DNA from: Chroococcidiopsidaceae cyanobacterium YX2bin18
GTDB taxonomy: Bacteria; Cyanobacteriota; Cyanobacteriia; Cyanobacteriales; Chroococcidiopsidaceae
Length of the DNA: 64,000 nt
Reading direction: 5' to 3'
Assembly (NCBI GenBank): GCA_030446505.1
Contig: JAUJND010000010.1
Location: 1 to 64,000, forward strand
Under the pieces are notes generated by a model. That model was not told where the DNA came from. It did no database searches and saw only the letters and a program-made list of their open reading frames with translations. Below, piece after piece: positions 41,020-53,508 of this stretch. How positions within the stretch are numbered: the first letter of the stretch is position 1; each line of letters begins with the position of its first letter. The position numbers and the translations under genes are program-made.

Positions 41020-41874
41020 GTGACATTGCAACTGAATCTTGCTGCGATCGCAGTGGCTGGACAAGCTGCCTGGAGACGTACTAAACCCATTGTCATTCAG
41101 GATGTTATCTTACTGCCTTTAGCTGGTTTTTTAGGGGTTATCTTACTGTGGTGGTTTATTGCCACATTCTTGACTGATTTAATGCCTACTCCAGGTTGAG
41201 GCACTGGTAGAGAATTTAGACAATATCATGCATCCTTTCTATCAACGGGGACCTGGTAACTTAGGACTCGGTTGGTTATTACTAGCGAGTCTAAGACGGG
41301 TATTGATTGGCTTTGCACTGGGTGCGATCGTCGCCATTCCTGTTGGGTTTTTGATCGGAATGTCCAAGAAAGCGATGCTGGCACTCAATCCAATCATCCA
41401 GATATTCAAGCCGGTATCGCCCCTAGCTTGGCTTCCCATTTCACTAGCAATTTTTAACCTGGCAGATCCCTCTGCCATTTTTGTTATTTTCATTACCTCG
41501 TTGTGTACCACGATTATTAACACCGCCTTTGGCGTCTCCAGTGTTTCCAAAGACTACATAGACGTGGCGCGAGTGCTGGAAATGCCTAGATGGCGACGGA
41601 TTACAAAAATTATTTGGCTGCCAGTTTGCCTTATATTTTTACTGGCTTGCGAATTAGTTTAGGAATTGCTTGGCTAGTTATTGTTGCCGTAGAAATGCTC
41701 ACTGGCGGCGTTGGTATTGGCTTTTTTGTCTGGGATGAGTGGAGCCGTCTAAATCTAAGTTCAGTCTTTTTAGCGGTATTAGTAATTGGCTTAACGGGGC
41801 TAGTTCTTGACTACGCTGTAGGCAAAATTCAGGAATTAGTTACCCGTCGCCCAGCACGCCAAACTGAAATCTAA
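41020..41874 (+). CDS. nitrate/sulfonate/bicarbonate-type ABC transporter permease, frameshifted
   Basis: RVLIGFALGAIVAIPVGFLIGMSKKAMLALNPIIQIFKPVSPLAWLPISLAIFNLADPSAIFVIFITSL | LAASLPYIFTGLRISLGIAWLVIVAVEMLTGGVGIGFFVWDEW; GTG start with upstream GAGGAG. Confidence 0.88.
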
Positions 41875-42015
41875 ATATGCATTTCTGATCTGTACCCAAG
41901 GGTAGCGTTAGGCATTTTCCATGATTGGCAAGGGCTGGAAGTTCCATATCTGCTTAATTTAATTGGCGCTGACTTACAGCTCAGCTTGCAATGAACAGCT
42001 TAGAGAAGACTGACT

Positions 42016-43438
42016 ATGAGCGATACTTCCCAAAATCACTGGAATCGACGCAACTTTCTCAAGGGAGTCGGAGCAACGGCAAGCTGGTATGGCAGTTTCC
42101 TCTTGTGCGATTAACGCTAGTAAAGCGCCTCAGGGACTATCTCAAGCTGCCCTAGCGGTAGAACAAGTGGTAGACTCTAGTACCCTGGAAAAACCAAATC
42201 TAACCGTGGGGTATGTGCCAGTAAATGACTGCGCCCCCTTTGCCGTTGCCTGGGAAAAAGGTTTTTTTCGCAAGTATGGGTTAAATGTGCAACTCAGTAG
42301 AGAGGCAAGCTGGGGTACGTCTCGTGACGGAATTATTTTTGGTCGCCTTGATGCTTCTCCGGTTGTGTGTGGCGCTGTAACCAATGCTAGAACTGGTGCA
42401 GAAGGCGCACGTCATGCTCCCCTTTGTGCCGCGATGACGATTCACCGCCACGGTAACGCCTTGACGATGAATAAAGCAATGTGGGAATCGGGGTTGCGTC
42501 CTTGGCGAGAATACAACGGGGATTTAGAGGATTTTGGACGTGATTTTAGACGCTACTTTGATAACATTCCCTCAGAGCAACGAGTCTGGGCAGTTGTACT
42601 TAGTTCTTCAATCTACGAATACTTTGTCCGCTACTTGTCTGCTGCTGCTGGGGTAGCTCCCGACGATGAATTTCGGATCGTCATTATTCCGCCGCCGCAA
42701 ATGGTGGTGAATATGCGGATTGGGGCGATGCAAGCTTATATGGTAGCAGAACCTTGGAATACACGCGCTATTACTGGTAATGAAGGGATTGGCTTTACCT
42801 TCGCTCAGGGCAGAGAAATCTGGCAAGGACACCCGGATCGACTTTTGGGCGTGATGGAGTCCTTCATTAATGAGAATCCTAAAACTTATCGTTCCTTAGT
42901 CAAAGCGATGATTGAAGCTTGCCAGTATTGCAGCGAACAGAAAAATCGGGAGGAGGTTGCCAAGCTGATCTCAGACAAGTCATTTACTGGTGCTAAACCT
43001 AATTTGACTCGTGCTGCGATTGTTGGTGAATATAATTATGGCGGCTTTGATGGCAAAAAACGGATTGTGCGATCGCCTGACACAACTATTTTCTTTGACC
43101 TGCCGCCAAACCTTGCTAGAGTGCCAGGAGATCATTCAACATTTCTATGGCAGTCAGAAAGTATCTGGTTAATGACTCAGGCTGCTCGTTGGGGACAAAC
43201 TCCTGGCATTCCCAAAAATGCAGAAGCATTAGCCCGTAAAGCTTGGAGAACTGACCTTTATCGTGAAATTGCTGCTGAAATGGACATTGAGTGTCCCCAA
43301 GAAGACTACAAAATTGAACCCGCTGAAGTATTCATAGACAACAGAGAGTTTGATCCCAGCGATCCAGTAGGCTATCTGAATAGTTTTGAAATTAGAGCTA
43401 ACCGCCCCAAATCCTTTTTTTTAGGGGCTAGGAGCTAG
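42016..43438 (+). CDS. NrtA/CmpA-like ABC transporter substrate-binding protein with Tat-like signal, one apparent insertion near the 5' end
   Basis: MSDTSQNHWNRRNFLKGVGATA | GMAVSSCAINASK...LTVGYVPVNDCAPFAVAWEKGFFRKYGLNVQLSREASWGTSRDGIIFGRLDASPVV. Confidence 0.88.
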
Positions 43439-43519
43439 AGGCTGAAAGATTTTCTATTCCTCCCCTGTCTCCCAAAGAGAAATCTGTTTCTGCAACAAGC
43501 CTATATCTAGGAGCTTTTT

Positions 43520-44359
43520 ATGACTAAATTTACCTCCTTCCCAAACAATGCTACTGAGAGAGATGTCAGCCCTACTGGATTTCTGGAGATTGAAAATTTA
43601 GTCAAGTCCTATCCAACAACTGATGGAGACGAGTTTGTCGTCCTGAACGGTGTCAATCTTACTGTAGGCGAGAACGAATATATTTCTGTAATTGGTCACT
43701 CTGGTTGTGGTAAATCTACCTTGCTTAAAATTGTCGCTGGTTTAGAAAAAGCAACTTCCGGCTCAGTGCGACTAGATGGAAAAGAAATTCGTAAACCCGG
43801 AGCAGAACGGATGATGGTGTTTCAACACTATTCGTTGCTGCCGTGGCTAACTGTACGCGAGAATATCCGGTTGGCTGTGGATGAAGTGTTGAAAGATGCC
43901 AAGCGTGCCGAAAAAATCAGCATTGTAAATGAACACCTGGCAATGGTGAATTTAATGGCGGCAGCTGACAAATATCCAGATGAAATTTCTGGGGGAATGA
44001 AACAGCGCGTGGGCATTGCTAGAGCTTTGGCAATTCGCCCCAAGATGTTGCTGATGGATGAACCTTTTGGAGCGCTTGATGCTTTGACTCGTGGCAAGTT
44101 GCAGCGCCAAGTTCTTGATATCTGGGAAAACCATCGGCAAGCAGTAATGATGATTACCCATGATGTAGATGAAGCAATTTATATGTCTGATCGCATTGTA
44201 TTAATGACCAATAGTCCAGCAGCGACAATTGGGGAAATATTGGCTGTACCGTTTGAGCATCCCCGTGATCGCGCCTCTATGCGAAACTCAAAAGAGTATT
44301 TTGAACTGAGGAACCACGCCCTGAATTTCCTAGACCACTATTTTACGCAAGATGAGTAG
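43520..44359 (+). CDS. NrtD/CmpD-like ABC transporter ATP-binding protein
   Basis: Walker A GHSGCGKST, signature SGGMKQRVGIARALAI, Walker B MLLMDEPFGALD. Confidence 0.93.
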   Translation: MTKFTSFPNNATERDVSPTGFLEIENLVKSYPTTDGDEFVVLNGVNLTVGENEYISVIGHSGCGKSTLLKIVAGLEKATSGSVRLDGKEIRKPGAERMMVFQHYSLLPWLTVRENIRLAVDEVLKDAKRAEKISIVNEHLAMVNLMAAADKYPDEISGGMKQRVGIARALAIRPKMLLMDEPFGALDALTRGKLQRQVLDIWENHRQAVMMITHDVDEAIYMSDRIVLMTNSPAATIGEILAVPFEHPRDRASMRNSKEYFELRNHALNFLDHYFTQDE

Positions 44360-44394
44360 TTCTGATCGCTTCAGATTAATGTCACAATTGTAGT

Positions 44395-45165
44395 ATGGAC
44401 TGGAAAGAAATCTCTGATAATTGGGTTCTAATTCCCCCACACCCAAAGGGCATTGTGCATTTCCTTGGGGGAGCATTTGTAGCGGCAGCACCCCAAGTCA
44501 CCTACCGCTGGTTATTAGAACAACTGGCCGATCGCGGTTATGCTGTTGTCGCCACACCTTTTATCAACACACTGGATCATACCGTGATCGCTCAGTCAGT
44601 GTTGCAAAGCTTTGAAAGTGCGATCGCCCAATTACAAGCAACAGCCGTTTTACGTAAGCGCTATCTCCCAATCTACGGTATGGGACACAGTATGGGCTGC
44701 AAACTCCACTTACTGATCGGTAGCCTGTTTCCTGTTGAACGTGCAGGTAATATTTTAATTTCCTTTAATAATTACGCAGCACGAGATGCCATCCCCTTTG
44801 TGCAGCAGTTCAATAACCCTGCCTTTACGATCGAGTTTACTCCGTCGCCTGTGGAAACAAGTACCCTCGTGCGATCGCGCTACAATGTCCGCCGCAACCT
44901 GCTAATTAAATTTACTAACGACACTATTGACCAATCGGCTGCGTTAACTGAGTTGTTGCAACTCCGCTTTCCCAGTATGGTAACAGTGCAGACACTAAAT
45001 GGAACACACACTACACCTTTGGGTCAAGATGTTAAATGGCAACCTGGAGCGACGTTTACGCCCTTTGATGCTTTTGGTCAGTGGTTTAAGCAAGAAGTTT
45101 ATCGCGATCTAAATCAGCTAAAACGCACCATTTTATTGTGGTTAAATCCTCTTTCCCAACTGTAA
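44395..45165 (+). CDS. DUF1350 family protein
   Basis: WVLIPPHPKGIVHFLGGAFVAAAPQVTYRWLLEQLADRGYAVVATPF. Confidence 0.88.
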   Translation: MDWKEISDNWVLIPPHPKGIVHFLGGAFVAAAPQVTYRWLLEQLADRGYAVVATPFINTLDHTVIAQSVLQSFESAIAQLQATAVLRKRYLPIYGMGHSMGCKLHLLIGSLFPVERAGNILISFNNYAARDAIPFVQQFNNPAFTIEFTPSPVETSTLVRSRYNVRRNLLIKFTNDTIDQSAALTELLQLRFPSMVTVQTLNGTHTTPLGQDVKWQPGATFTPFDAFGQWFKQEVYRDLNQLKRTILLWLNPLSQL

Positions 45166-45433
45166 TATTTGACTAGAGTAGGGAGCAGGGAATATTTATT
45201 CATGCTTTCACTTTGTGGGATGACAAGTTAATAAAAAGTGATTAGTTGACCACCCCCATAGAGGTGTCGACTTCCATCGTCCGAGCGTCCTGAGTCAGTT
45301 TCGCATACCTTGGGCGTTAGTGTTCACGCAGTGTAGCGCAACGTCTAGCGGGAAGAAGTCCGCCATGTACCTACTACTAATGACTGATGAATAATGACTA
45401 CTTCGTAAAGTTACTCGCAGCCTATCTTCCCCC

Positions 45434-46561
45434 ATGTTCCAAATTTTAATTATTGATGATGACCAAATAGTGCAGTTAACGCTGACAAGAATACTGGAAA
45501 AACAGGGTTATGAGGTGCTCACAGCAAGCGATGGTGCAGCAGGAATTGCTCAGGCGCAACACTTCCATCCCGCACTAATTATTTGCGATTGGCTAATGCC
45601 TCGGCTCACAGGATTAGAGGTGTGTCGTCAAATTAAATCAGATCCAAACTTATCTACTACGTTCTTTATTCTATTAACCTCTTTAGGTTCAGTAGCTGAT
45701 CGTGTCAAGGGGTTAGATGCTGGTGCAGATGATTTTATAGCTAAGCCGATTGAGCAGAATGAATTGAAAGCAAGGGTAAGAGCAGGATTACGTTTGTACC
45801 AGATAAGCCATGATTTAAAAACCCAGAAACAAATACTAGAGGCGGAACTTGCAGAAGCAGTTGAATATGTGCGATCGCTTCTTCCTCCCCCAATGACTGA
45901 ACCACTCGTCATCAATTCATTGTTTATTCCGTCGCAGCGACTTGGAGGCGATTGCTTCGATTATTACTGGCTCGATCCCGATTATTTAGCTATTTACGTG
46001 CTTGATACAGCTGGACATGGTCTTAGAGCCACACTCCCCTCAATTTCAGTCCTAAATTTACTTCGTTCTCGGACTATTCCTAGTCTTAACTATTATCAAC
46101 CTAATGATGTTCTCAGTGCCTTAAATAACACTTTTCAAATGACTTATAAAAATAATAAATATTTTACAATTTGGTACGGAGTTTATAACCGCGTCAATCG
46201 CCAATTAATTTATGCCAGTGCTGGACATCCGCCAGCGGTGTTGCTATCTGGAGCGACCACCCAACTGAGCCGACTGCAAACACCTGGAATACCTGTTGGT
46301 ATGTTTCCCGACGCAGAATATACTAATGGTTTCTGTAATATTGAAGAATACAGTAGTCTTTATGTTTTTAGTGATGGAGCTTACGAAATTCATTTATCAA
46401 ATGGCACAATTTGGGATCTAGAAGCTTTTATTGAGCTACTCAAAAACTGCCAAAATTTTTCAGAATGTAATCTTAATAAAATCTTAAATTACCTACTAGA
46501 TTTAAACCCGAAAGACAGTTTTGATGATGACTTGTCTATTCTTCAAATTAACTTTAATTAA
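45434..46561 (+). CDS. response regulator with SpoIIE-type PP2C phosphatase domain
   Basis: Receiver (LIIDDDQIVQLTLTRILEKQGYEV...DGAAGI...LIICDWLMPRLTGLEVCRQIK) then GGDCFDYYWLDPDYLAIYVLDTAGHGLRATL...ASAGHPPAVLL. Confidence 0.93.
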   Translation: MFQILIIDDDQIVQLTLTRILEKQGYEVLTASDGAAGIAQAQHFHPALIICDWLMPRLTGLEVCRQIKSDPNLSTTFFILLTSLGSVADRVKGLDAGADDFIAKPIEQNELKARVRAGLRLYQISHDLKTQKQILEAELAEAVEYVRSLLPPPMTEPLVINSLFIPSQRLGGDCFDYYWLDPDYLAIYVLDTAGHGLRATLPSISVLNLLRSRTIPSLNYYQPNDVLSALNNTFQMTYKNNKYFTIWYGVYNRVNRQLIYASAGHPPAVLLSGATTQLSRLQTPGIPVGMFPDAEYTNGFCNIEEYSSLYVFSDGAYEIHLSNGTIWDLEAFIELLKNCQNFSECNLNKILNYLLDLNPKDSFDDDLSILQINFN

Positions 46562-46598
46562 AGTATCTAAAATTAATATTATGTAGAAATTGAGAATA

Positions 46599-46631
46599 TG
46601 AAAAGGAGGCGACATTCCTCTCACCTCCTTT
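46599..46631. terminator. bidirectional terminator-like hairpin
   Basis: AAAAGGAGG...CCTCCTTTC between convergent genes. Confidence 0.65.
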
Positions 46632-46649
46632 CGCTTCAGCCTACTTTAT

Positions 46650-47189
46650 CTAGCTTACTTGTGCAGGAACTTTCATCTCTTTTGACTGACCACCATCAGA
46701 TTTAAGCGATTCACCTTCAATAAACGAACGTAACATCCATGCCATTTCTTCGTGCTGCTCCATTAAACCAGTCAGGAAGTCAGCAGTTCCTTGGTCGTGG
46801 AATTGTTCACCGCACTGATCTACATGGTCGCGGAGATTACGGATAATCAACTCATGGTCGTCCACTAGCTGCGACACCATCTCAGTCGCTAAAGGAATAG
46901 TATTTGTTTGTTCTTTGATAGAAGCGTACTTCAAGAAGCCTTCAGCTGTGCCAACTGGGAAACCACCCAAAGTCCGGACACGTTCTGCCATAGCATCAAT
47001 GTTGGTCGTCAAGGCTTGATAGTGTTCTTCCCATAACTGGTGCAGTGAGCGAAACTGTGGTCCAACTACATCCCAATGAAACTTTTTCGTCTTAATTAAC
47101 AGCAGATAAGCATCCGCTACGTCACGATTCAACAACTCAGTGACACCTGCGCGTTGCTCTTCAGTTAAACCGATGTTTATCTTACGCAT
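46650..47189 (-). CDS. dps: Dps/ferritin-like DNA protection protein
   Basis: LLIKTKKFHWDVVGPQFRSLHQLWEEHYQALTTNIDAMAERVRTLGGFPVG. Confidence 0.92.
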   Translation of the reverse strand: MRKINIGLTEEQRAGVTELLNRDVADAYLLLIKTKKFHWDVVGPQFRSLHQLWEEHYQALTTNIDAMAERVRTLGGFPVGTAEGFLKYASIKEQTNTIPLATEMVSQLVDDHELIIRNLRDHVDQCGEQFHDQGTADFLTGLMEQHEEMAWMLRSFIEGESLKSDGGQSKEMKVPAQVS

Positions 47190-47351
47190 AATTTCGGAAT
47201 TTACTTTTTCTACTTTTTGACTCCATACCTAGTGGAACAAATCAATGTCAAAAGAGTCATCAGCCAAAGGAATGATTATGTTAAATTAGTCGCTCCTGCA
47301 AGGCTTTGAGAGTTTTCTATCAAACTAGAATTAACAACGCATCAAGCATTA

Positions 47352-48068
47352 TCAACCTTCTTGCATGGGACTGACCTGAGCACGGTAGAGCAGCTTGTCA
47401 CCTTGACGATAGCCTGTGTAGCGGATCTTAACTCTTTCACCTGGTTGAGCAGTTCCTGCCAAAAGTTGGTGCATTTGTGGGTCATAAGGGAGTTCTGCTC
47501 CCACGGGTGCGATCGCCTCCACTCCCCACTGGTGCAACAGCTGGGTCATCGGTCGTAATAACGGCAGTAATTTTACTGCTGGCAACTGGGGATTTTCTTC
47601 GGCTTTGTGGGCAGCTGTTGGCCATTGTAGTAACCAAGATTCCAGCACCCCAAGAGTCGATTGCTGAAATTCCTGCCACAGTATTTGTCGCTGTTGTTCC
47701 AACTGCACTTGTAACCGCTGATACTCTCGTTTTAACTGTTTTGATTCTTGTAACGACGCGGCATCTTGTCGCCGCTGTTCTCCGTCTTGTAACCAGATTT
47801 GTGGCATACCAGTTGAGTCAAAAGTTGTCACTAACTCGGTTAATGACAGTTGTAGTGCCTGACTTAACTTGAGCAGAGTATCTACCCGCATTTGCTGTAC
47901 TTCTCCACGCCGCAACCGCAGCAATTGCCGCTCGGAAACGCCAGCAGAAACTACCAGCGCTTTAAAACTGGAAATACCCACCCGCTGCATTAAATCTTGC
48001 AGTTGATGGGTGAAATTTAGCTGGGAGGATTGAGGCATTATTCTTCCAGCAAACTTCTTAGCATCCAA
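47352..48068 (-). CDS. XRE-type HTH N-terminal domain fused to GrpE-like C-terminal domain
   Basis: [41 protein letters not shown] ... [54 protein letters not shown]. Confidence 0.75.
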   Translation of the reverse strand: MDAKKFAGRIMPQSSQLNFTHQLQDLMQRVGISSFKALVVSAGVSERQLLRLRRGEVQQMRVDTLLKLSQALQLSLTELVTTFDSTGMPQIWLQDGEQRRQDAASLQESKQLKREYQRLQVQLEQQRQILWQEFQQSTLGVLESWLLQWPTAAHKAEENPQLPAVKLLPLLRPMTQLLHQWGVEAIAPVGAELPYDPQMHQLLAGTAQPGERVKIRYTGYRQGDKLLYRAQVSPMQEG

Positions 48069-48526
48069 GCATTCTTTTCATGTAGTTGCATCCGTTGAGT
48101 CAATAGATCAGCAGTCGGTTCGTCGTTCGCCTGATCAACAACTGGGAATATAGAGCGTGCGGTTCGCGCTACGGCTTCTTGACCTTCCACCAGTAAGCGA
48201 ATCATTTCCGCAGCTTTGGGAACTCCGGCAGTCTCTGGAATCGAACTTAACTTGGCAAAATCACTATATGTACCTGGTGCCGGATAGCCAAGTGCTCTGA
48301 TTCTTTCAGCGATTAGATCAACAGCTAAAGCTAGCTCTGTATACTGCGTCTCAAACATCAAATGCAGGGTTTGAAACATTGGACCTGTGACGTTCCAGTG
48401 AAAGTTATGAGTTTTAAGATACAGCGAATAGGTGTCTGCGAGTAAACGAGATAGCCCGTCAGCAATTTGTTTTCTATTTTCCTCGTTAATACCGATATTG
48501 ACAGTCATAATGTCTTGGGTTTGCAT
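48038..48526 (-). CDS. dps: second Dps/ferritin-like DNA protection protein
   Basis: [56 protein letters not shown]. Confidence 0.93.
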   Translation of the reverse strand: MQTQDIMTVNIGINEENRKQIADGLSRLLADTYSLYLKTHNFHWNVTGPMFQTLHLMFETQYTELALAVDLIAERIRALGYPAPGTYSDFAKLSSIPETAGVPKAAEMIRLLVEGQEAVARTARSIFPVVDQANDEPTADLLTQRMQLHEKNAWMLRSLLEE

Positions 48527-48615
48527 AAAATTCTCCTATTCTTGAGCAGATGTAATTATGTTTTTGGAATATCTAAGAGGCATTAGCTCTTGGATGATGC
48601 AGTACTGACTCTTAC

Positions 48616-48876
48616 TCATGCTAAATGCATCTTCAGAACAGCACGCGGAGCTTTGCGGACTCTAGCAAGAATTGTTTCTTTGCCCAAACGCTGGCAAGCC
48701 TCAAAGCGGTGGCAACCAGAAAACCCATAATATTTACCATCGACTTGCAAAACATCAATAGGTTCTTGTTGTCCGATCGCACTGATTGATTCCATTAAGG
48801 CTAATACCTTATTCGGATCGTTCTGTCGCGGTAGGGGTCGGTTAATTTGGTTTAGGGGAATCTCTTGTACTACCAT
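48616..48876 (-). CDS. srx: sulfiredoxin (ParB/Srx fold)
   Basis: VQEIPLNQINRPLPRQNDPNKVLALMESI...GFSGCHRFEACQRLGKETILARVRKA; F(S)GCHR active-site motif. Confidence 0.85.
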   Translation of the reverse strand: MVVQEIPLNQINRPLPRQNDPNKVLALMESISAIGQQEPIDVLQVDGKYYGFSGCHRFEACQRLGKETILARVRKAPRAVLKMHLA

Positions 48877-49045
48877 TAGGCGGATGACTACCTCCCTTCT
48901 TTGCTCTTCTTTCTAAATCATAGTCGTTATGACTTTATTTTACAACTTATGGTTGGAGGTTATTTTGTGCAAACGCGATTTATTGGCTACGAATGCGCTT
49001 AAGAATCACCCATCATAGAATAAATAGTAAAGATGAGGCATATCT

Positions 49046-49948
49046 ATGTTTCAGCCACCTGGTTTTGAACAACAATCTGTAATGACCTCACTTGGCAGAA
49101 TGGTCTACTACACTGCCACTGGAGTACCTTGGCGTGAAGCAGATACCGATTCAGAAATGGAAACGTTAGTTTTTCTGCACGGATTTGGCGGTGGGTCATC
49201 TGCCTATGAATGGTCAAAGGTTTATCCTGCTTTTGCCACAGAATACCGCATCGTAGCGCCGGACTTAATCGGTTGGGGTAGATCAGAGCATCCAGCACGA
49301 GATTACAAAATTAAGGATTACCTGACGACAATTACAGAGTTTATTGAGCAGACCTGTAGTCAGCCAGTAACAGTAATTGCTTCGGCGCTAACTGCTGCTT
49401 TTACGATCCGAGTAGCGATCACCCGTCCCGAATTATTTAAGTCGCTAATTCTAACTACACCCGCCGGACTATCAGATTTTGGTGAGGATTACTCCCGTAG
49501 TTTCTTTGCCCAGTTAATTAGCACCCCAATTCTTGATCGATTACTCTACAGCACTGGCGTTGCTACTAGTAATGGTATTCGTACTTTCCTAGAGCAGCGT
49601 CAGTTTGCCCGTTCCAGCCGAGTTTACCAAGAAATTGTAGATGTTTACTTAGAATCAGCCAAGCAGCCGAATGCTGAATATGCAGCACTTTCTTTTGTCC
49701 GTGGCGACTTGTGCTTTGATTTGTCGCAATATATTGCTCAGCTAACCGTTCCAACAGCGATTATTTGGGGTGAAAAATCTCAATTTACTGGTCCAGAGAT
49801 TGGGCGGCGGTTTGCTAAGATGAATCCGCAAGTAATTCGGTTTCAACATCTAGAAGATGTCGGACTAACACCTCAATTGGAACTACCAGCGGTAACAATT
49901 GGTTTAATCCGACGATTCTTACAAAGTCGTCAGCTATCAACGGTCTAA
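49046..49948 (+). CDS. alpha/beta-fold hydrolase
   Basis: LVFLHGFGGGSSAYEWSKVYPAFATEYRIVAPDLIGWGRSEHP. Confidence 0.9.
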   Translation: MFQPPGFEQQSVMTSLGRMVYYTATGVPWREADTDSEMETLVFLHGFGGGSSAYEWSKVYPAFATEYRIVAPDLIGWGRSEHPARDYKIKDYLTTITEFIEQTCSQPVTVIASALTAAFTIRVAITRPELFKSLILTTPAGLSDFGEDYSRSFFAQLISTPILDRLLYSTGVATSNGIRTFLEQRQFARSSRVYQEIVDVYLESAKQPNAEYAALSFVRGDLCFDLSQYIAQLTVPTAIIWGEKSQFTGPEIGRRFAKMNPQVIRFQHLEDVGLTPQLELPAVTIGLIRRFLQSRQLSTV

Positions 49949-50486
49949 CATTTGAGTGGCAAGTCTTCAGTTCCTGCCGCACACGGGCTTGTTTTACAGA
50001 AATTACAGAAACCCGCTACTTTGAGGGTATGGCTCAGTGCAGGATTTCTGGGGAAACTTTTCCCCGAAATCTTACTTCTCAGTTTTTCTCACTTGTTGCC
50101 CAATCCGTAAAAGTTCTGGCAAGACTTCGGTTTGTTTGCGGGATTGCTGTTCGCAGTATTTTTAAATATGCTTTAGAGGAATGTTGAAGTTAGATAATAC
50201 CAGTGTGTAGGATTGGGAGCAGCACCTAACAAGCGTGGCGATGATACTTGGATGGAGCAGACACATATTCCCTAGAGCTTCCCTTCTAGATGTAGCACAG
50301 TAGGACTAAAGCACAATCACTACTGATAGCACGTTTCTCTAATTGGAAATTGTTAAGCAGTATATTAATTTATGGCAGGAAGTTTGATGGTGATTAAAAA
50401 CGCGATCGCTGCCTACCCCAGCAATGAGTTGCGAAGTTTGCGTTGCGGCAAATCTCGGTCAAATCGTTATTCCTTAAAATCAGAAC

Positions 50487-52491
<2,005 letters not shown>

Positions 52492-52784
52492 AGGGTTTAA
52501 TAAAGCTCAATATCTGAATTAATTAGATAAATTATTACGAGAAATTTTGTAACAAGTTATTCCCAATCATAATGATACTTCTATCTCTGGTCGGATGGAA
52601 TAATTCACAAATTTGCTCACCATTACAAAAGAAAGTCTGAACTTGTGCTGTAGATAAGTTATGTGCAAATGCCCTGTGATTTATGAGGAAAATTAGTTAA
52701 AGTAAACAACTAATTTGACCGCAGCACTAGTGGGCATACTAGTTTTAAAACACGTCCTTTTGTGATTTACAGAGAAGAATTACG

Positions 52785-53274
52785 ATGAATACCGTATACC
52801 CACAGCGTAGAAGGGGTTTGCGCATAATATAGCGCTACTACTTTCAGCTTTGCTAACATTGCCACTTTTGACAGCCTGCGGCGGAGGTTCGCAGAGATCT
52901 TCTCAGTTGCCGCCAATTGATGATACGCGTGGTGGAACAGTGTCTAATACTCGTCCTGCCAACCAACCCCAGGCTAAACGAGGATTGTCAACAGGACAAA
53001 AAGTAGCAATTTTAGGTGGAGCCGCTGCCCTTTACTACCTCTATAACAAGCATAGAATTCACAAGGGCAAGGAGCAGAAGGGCAGTACTACCTTTCTAAG
53101 AATGGACGCGTATATTACCGTGATGCTCAAAATCGCGCTCACTGGGTAACGCCGCCTCCAGGTGGAATTCAAGTACCAGAATCAGAAGCGCGGCAGTACC
53201 GCGACTTCCAAGGCTATAACAATAGTTCCTCAGGTCGTACTCTCAGTGACTTGCAACCTGCTTCAGCAATGTAG
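52785..53274 (+). CDS. putative lipoprotein, apparent frameshifts
   Basis: MNTVYPQRRRGLRI | ALLLSALLTLPLLTACGGGSQ...GQKVAILGGAAALYYLYNKHRIHKGKEQKG | YYLSKNGRVYYRDAQNRAHWVTPPPGGIQVPESEARQYRDFQGYNNSSSGRTLSDLQPASAM*. Confidence 0.65.
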
Positions 53275-53508
53275 CCACTACCATTGGAATGTTGGATAGG
53301 TAGCAGATACGAGTAGCGTCAGTGAAACGAAGCCCTTGGAAGTAAGATTTAAGGGGGAGGATTCCCCTTAAACTCTGCGCCATTAGTTAGTGCCTCCGAT
53401 AGAGCGCACGCTATTAACCAAGAAGATTTATAGAACATAACGGCTAGGTAAAATCGGTCTTACCGTTTACACGGCGTTGTAACAATAGAGATAACAAGGA
53501 AATATATC

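Noticed and set aside
45181-45433. Spacer before the SpoIIE response regulator as a structured RNA (GTTCACGCAGTGTAGCGCAACGTCTAGCGGGAAGAAGTC)
   Set aside because: It resembles a decayed scattered GCGTTCGCGTAGCGT-type repeat; no clear pairing I could defend.
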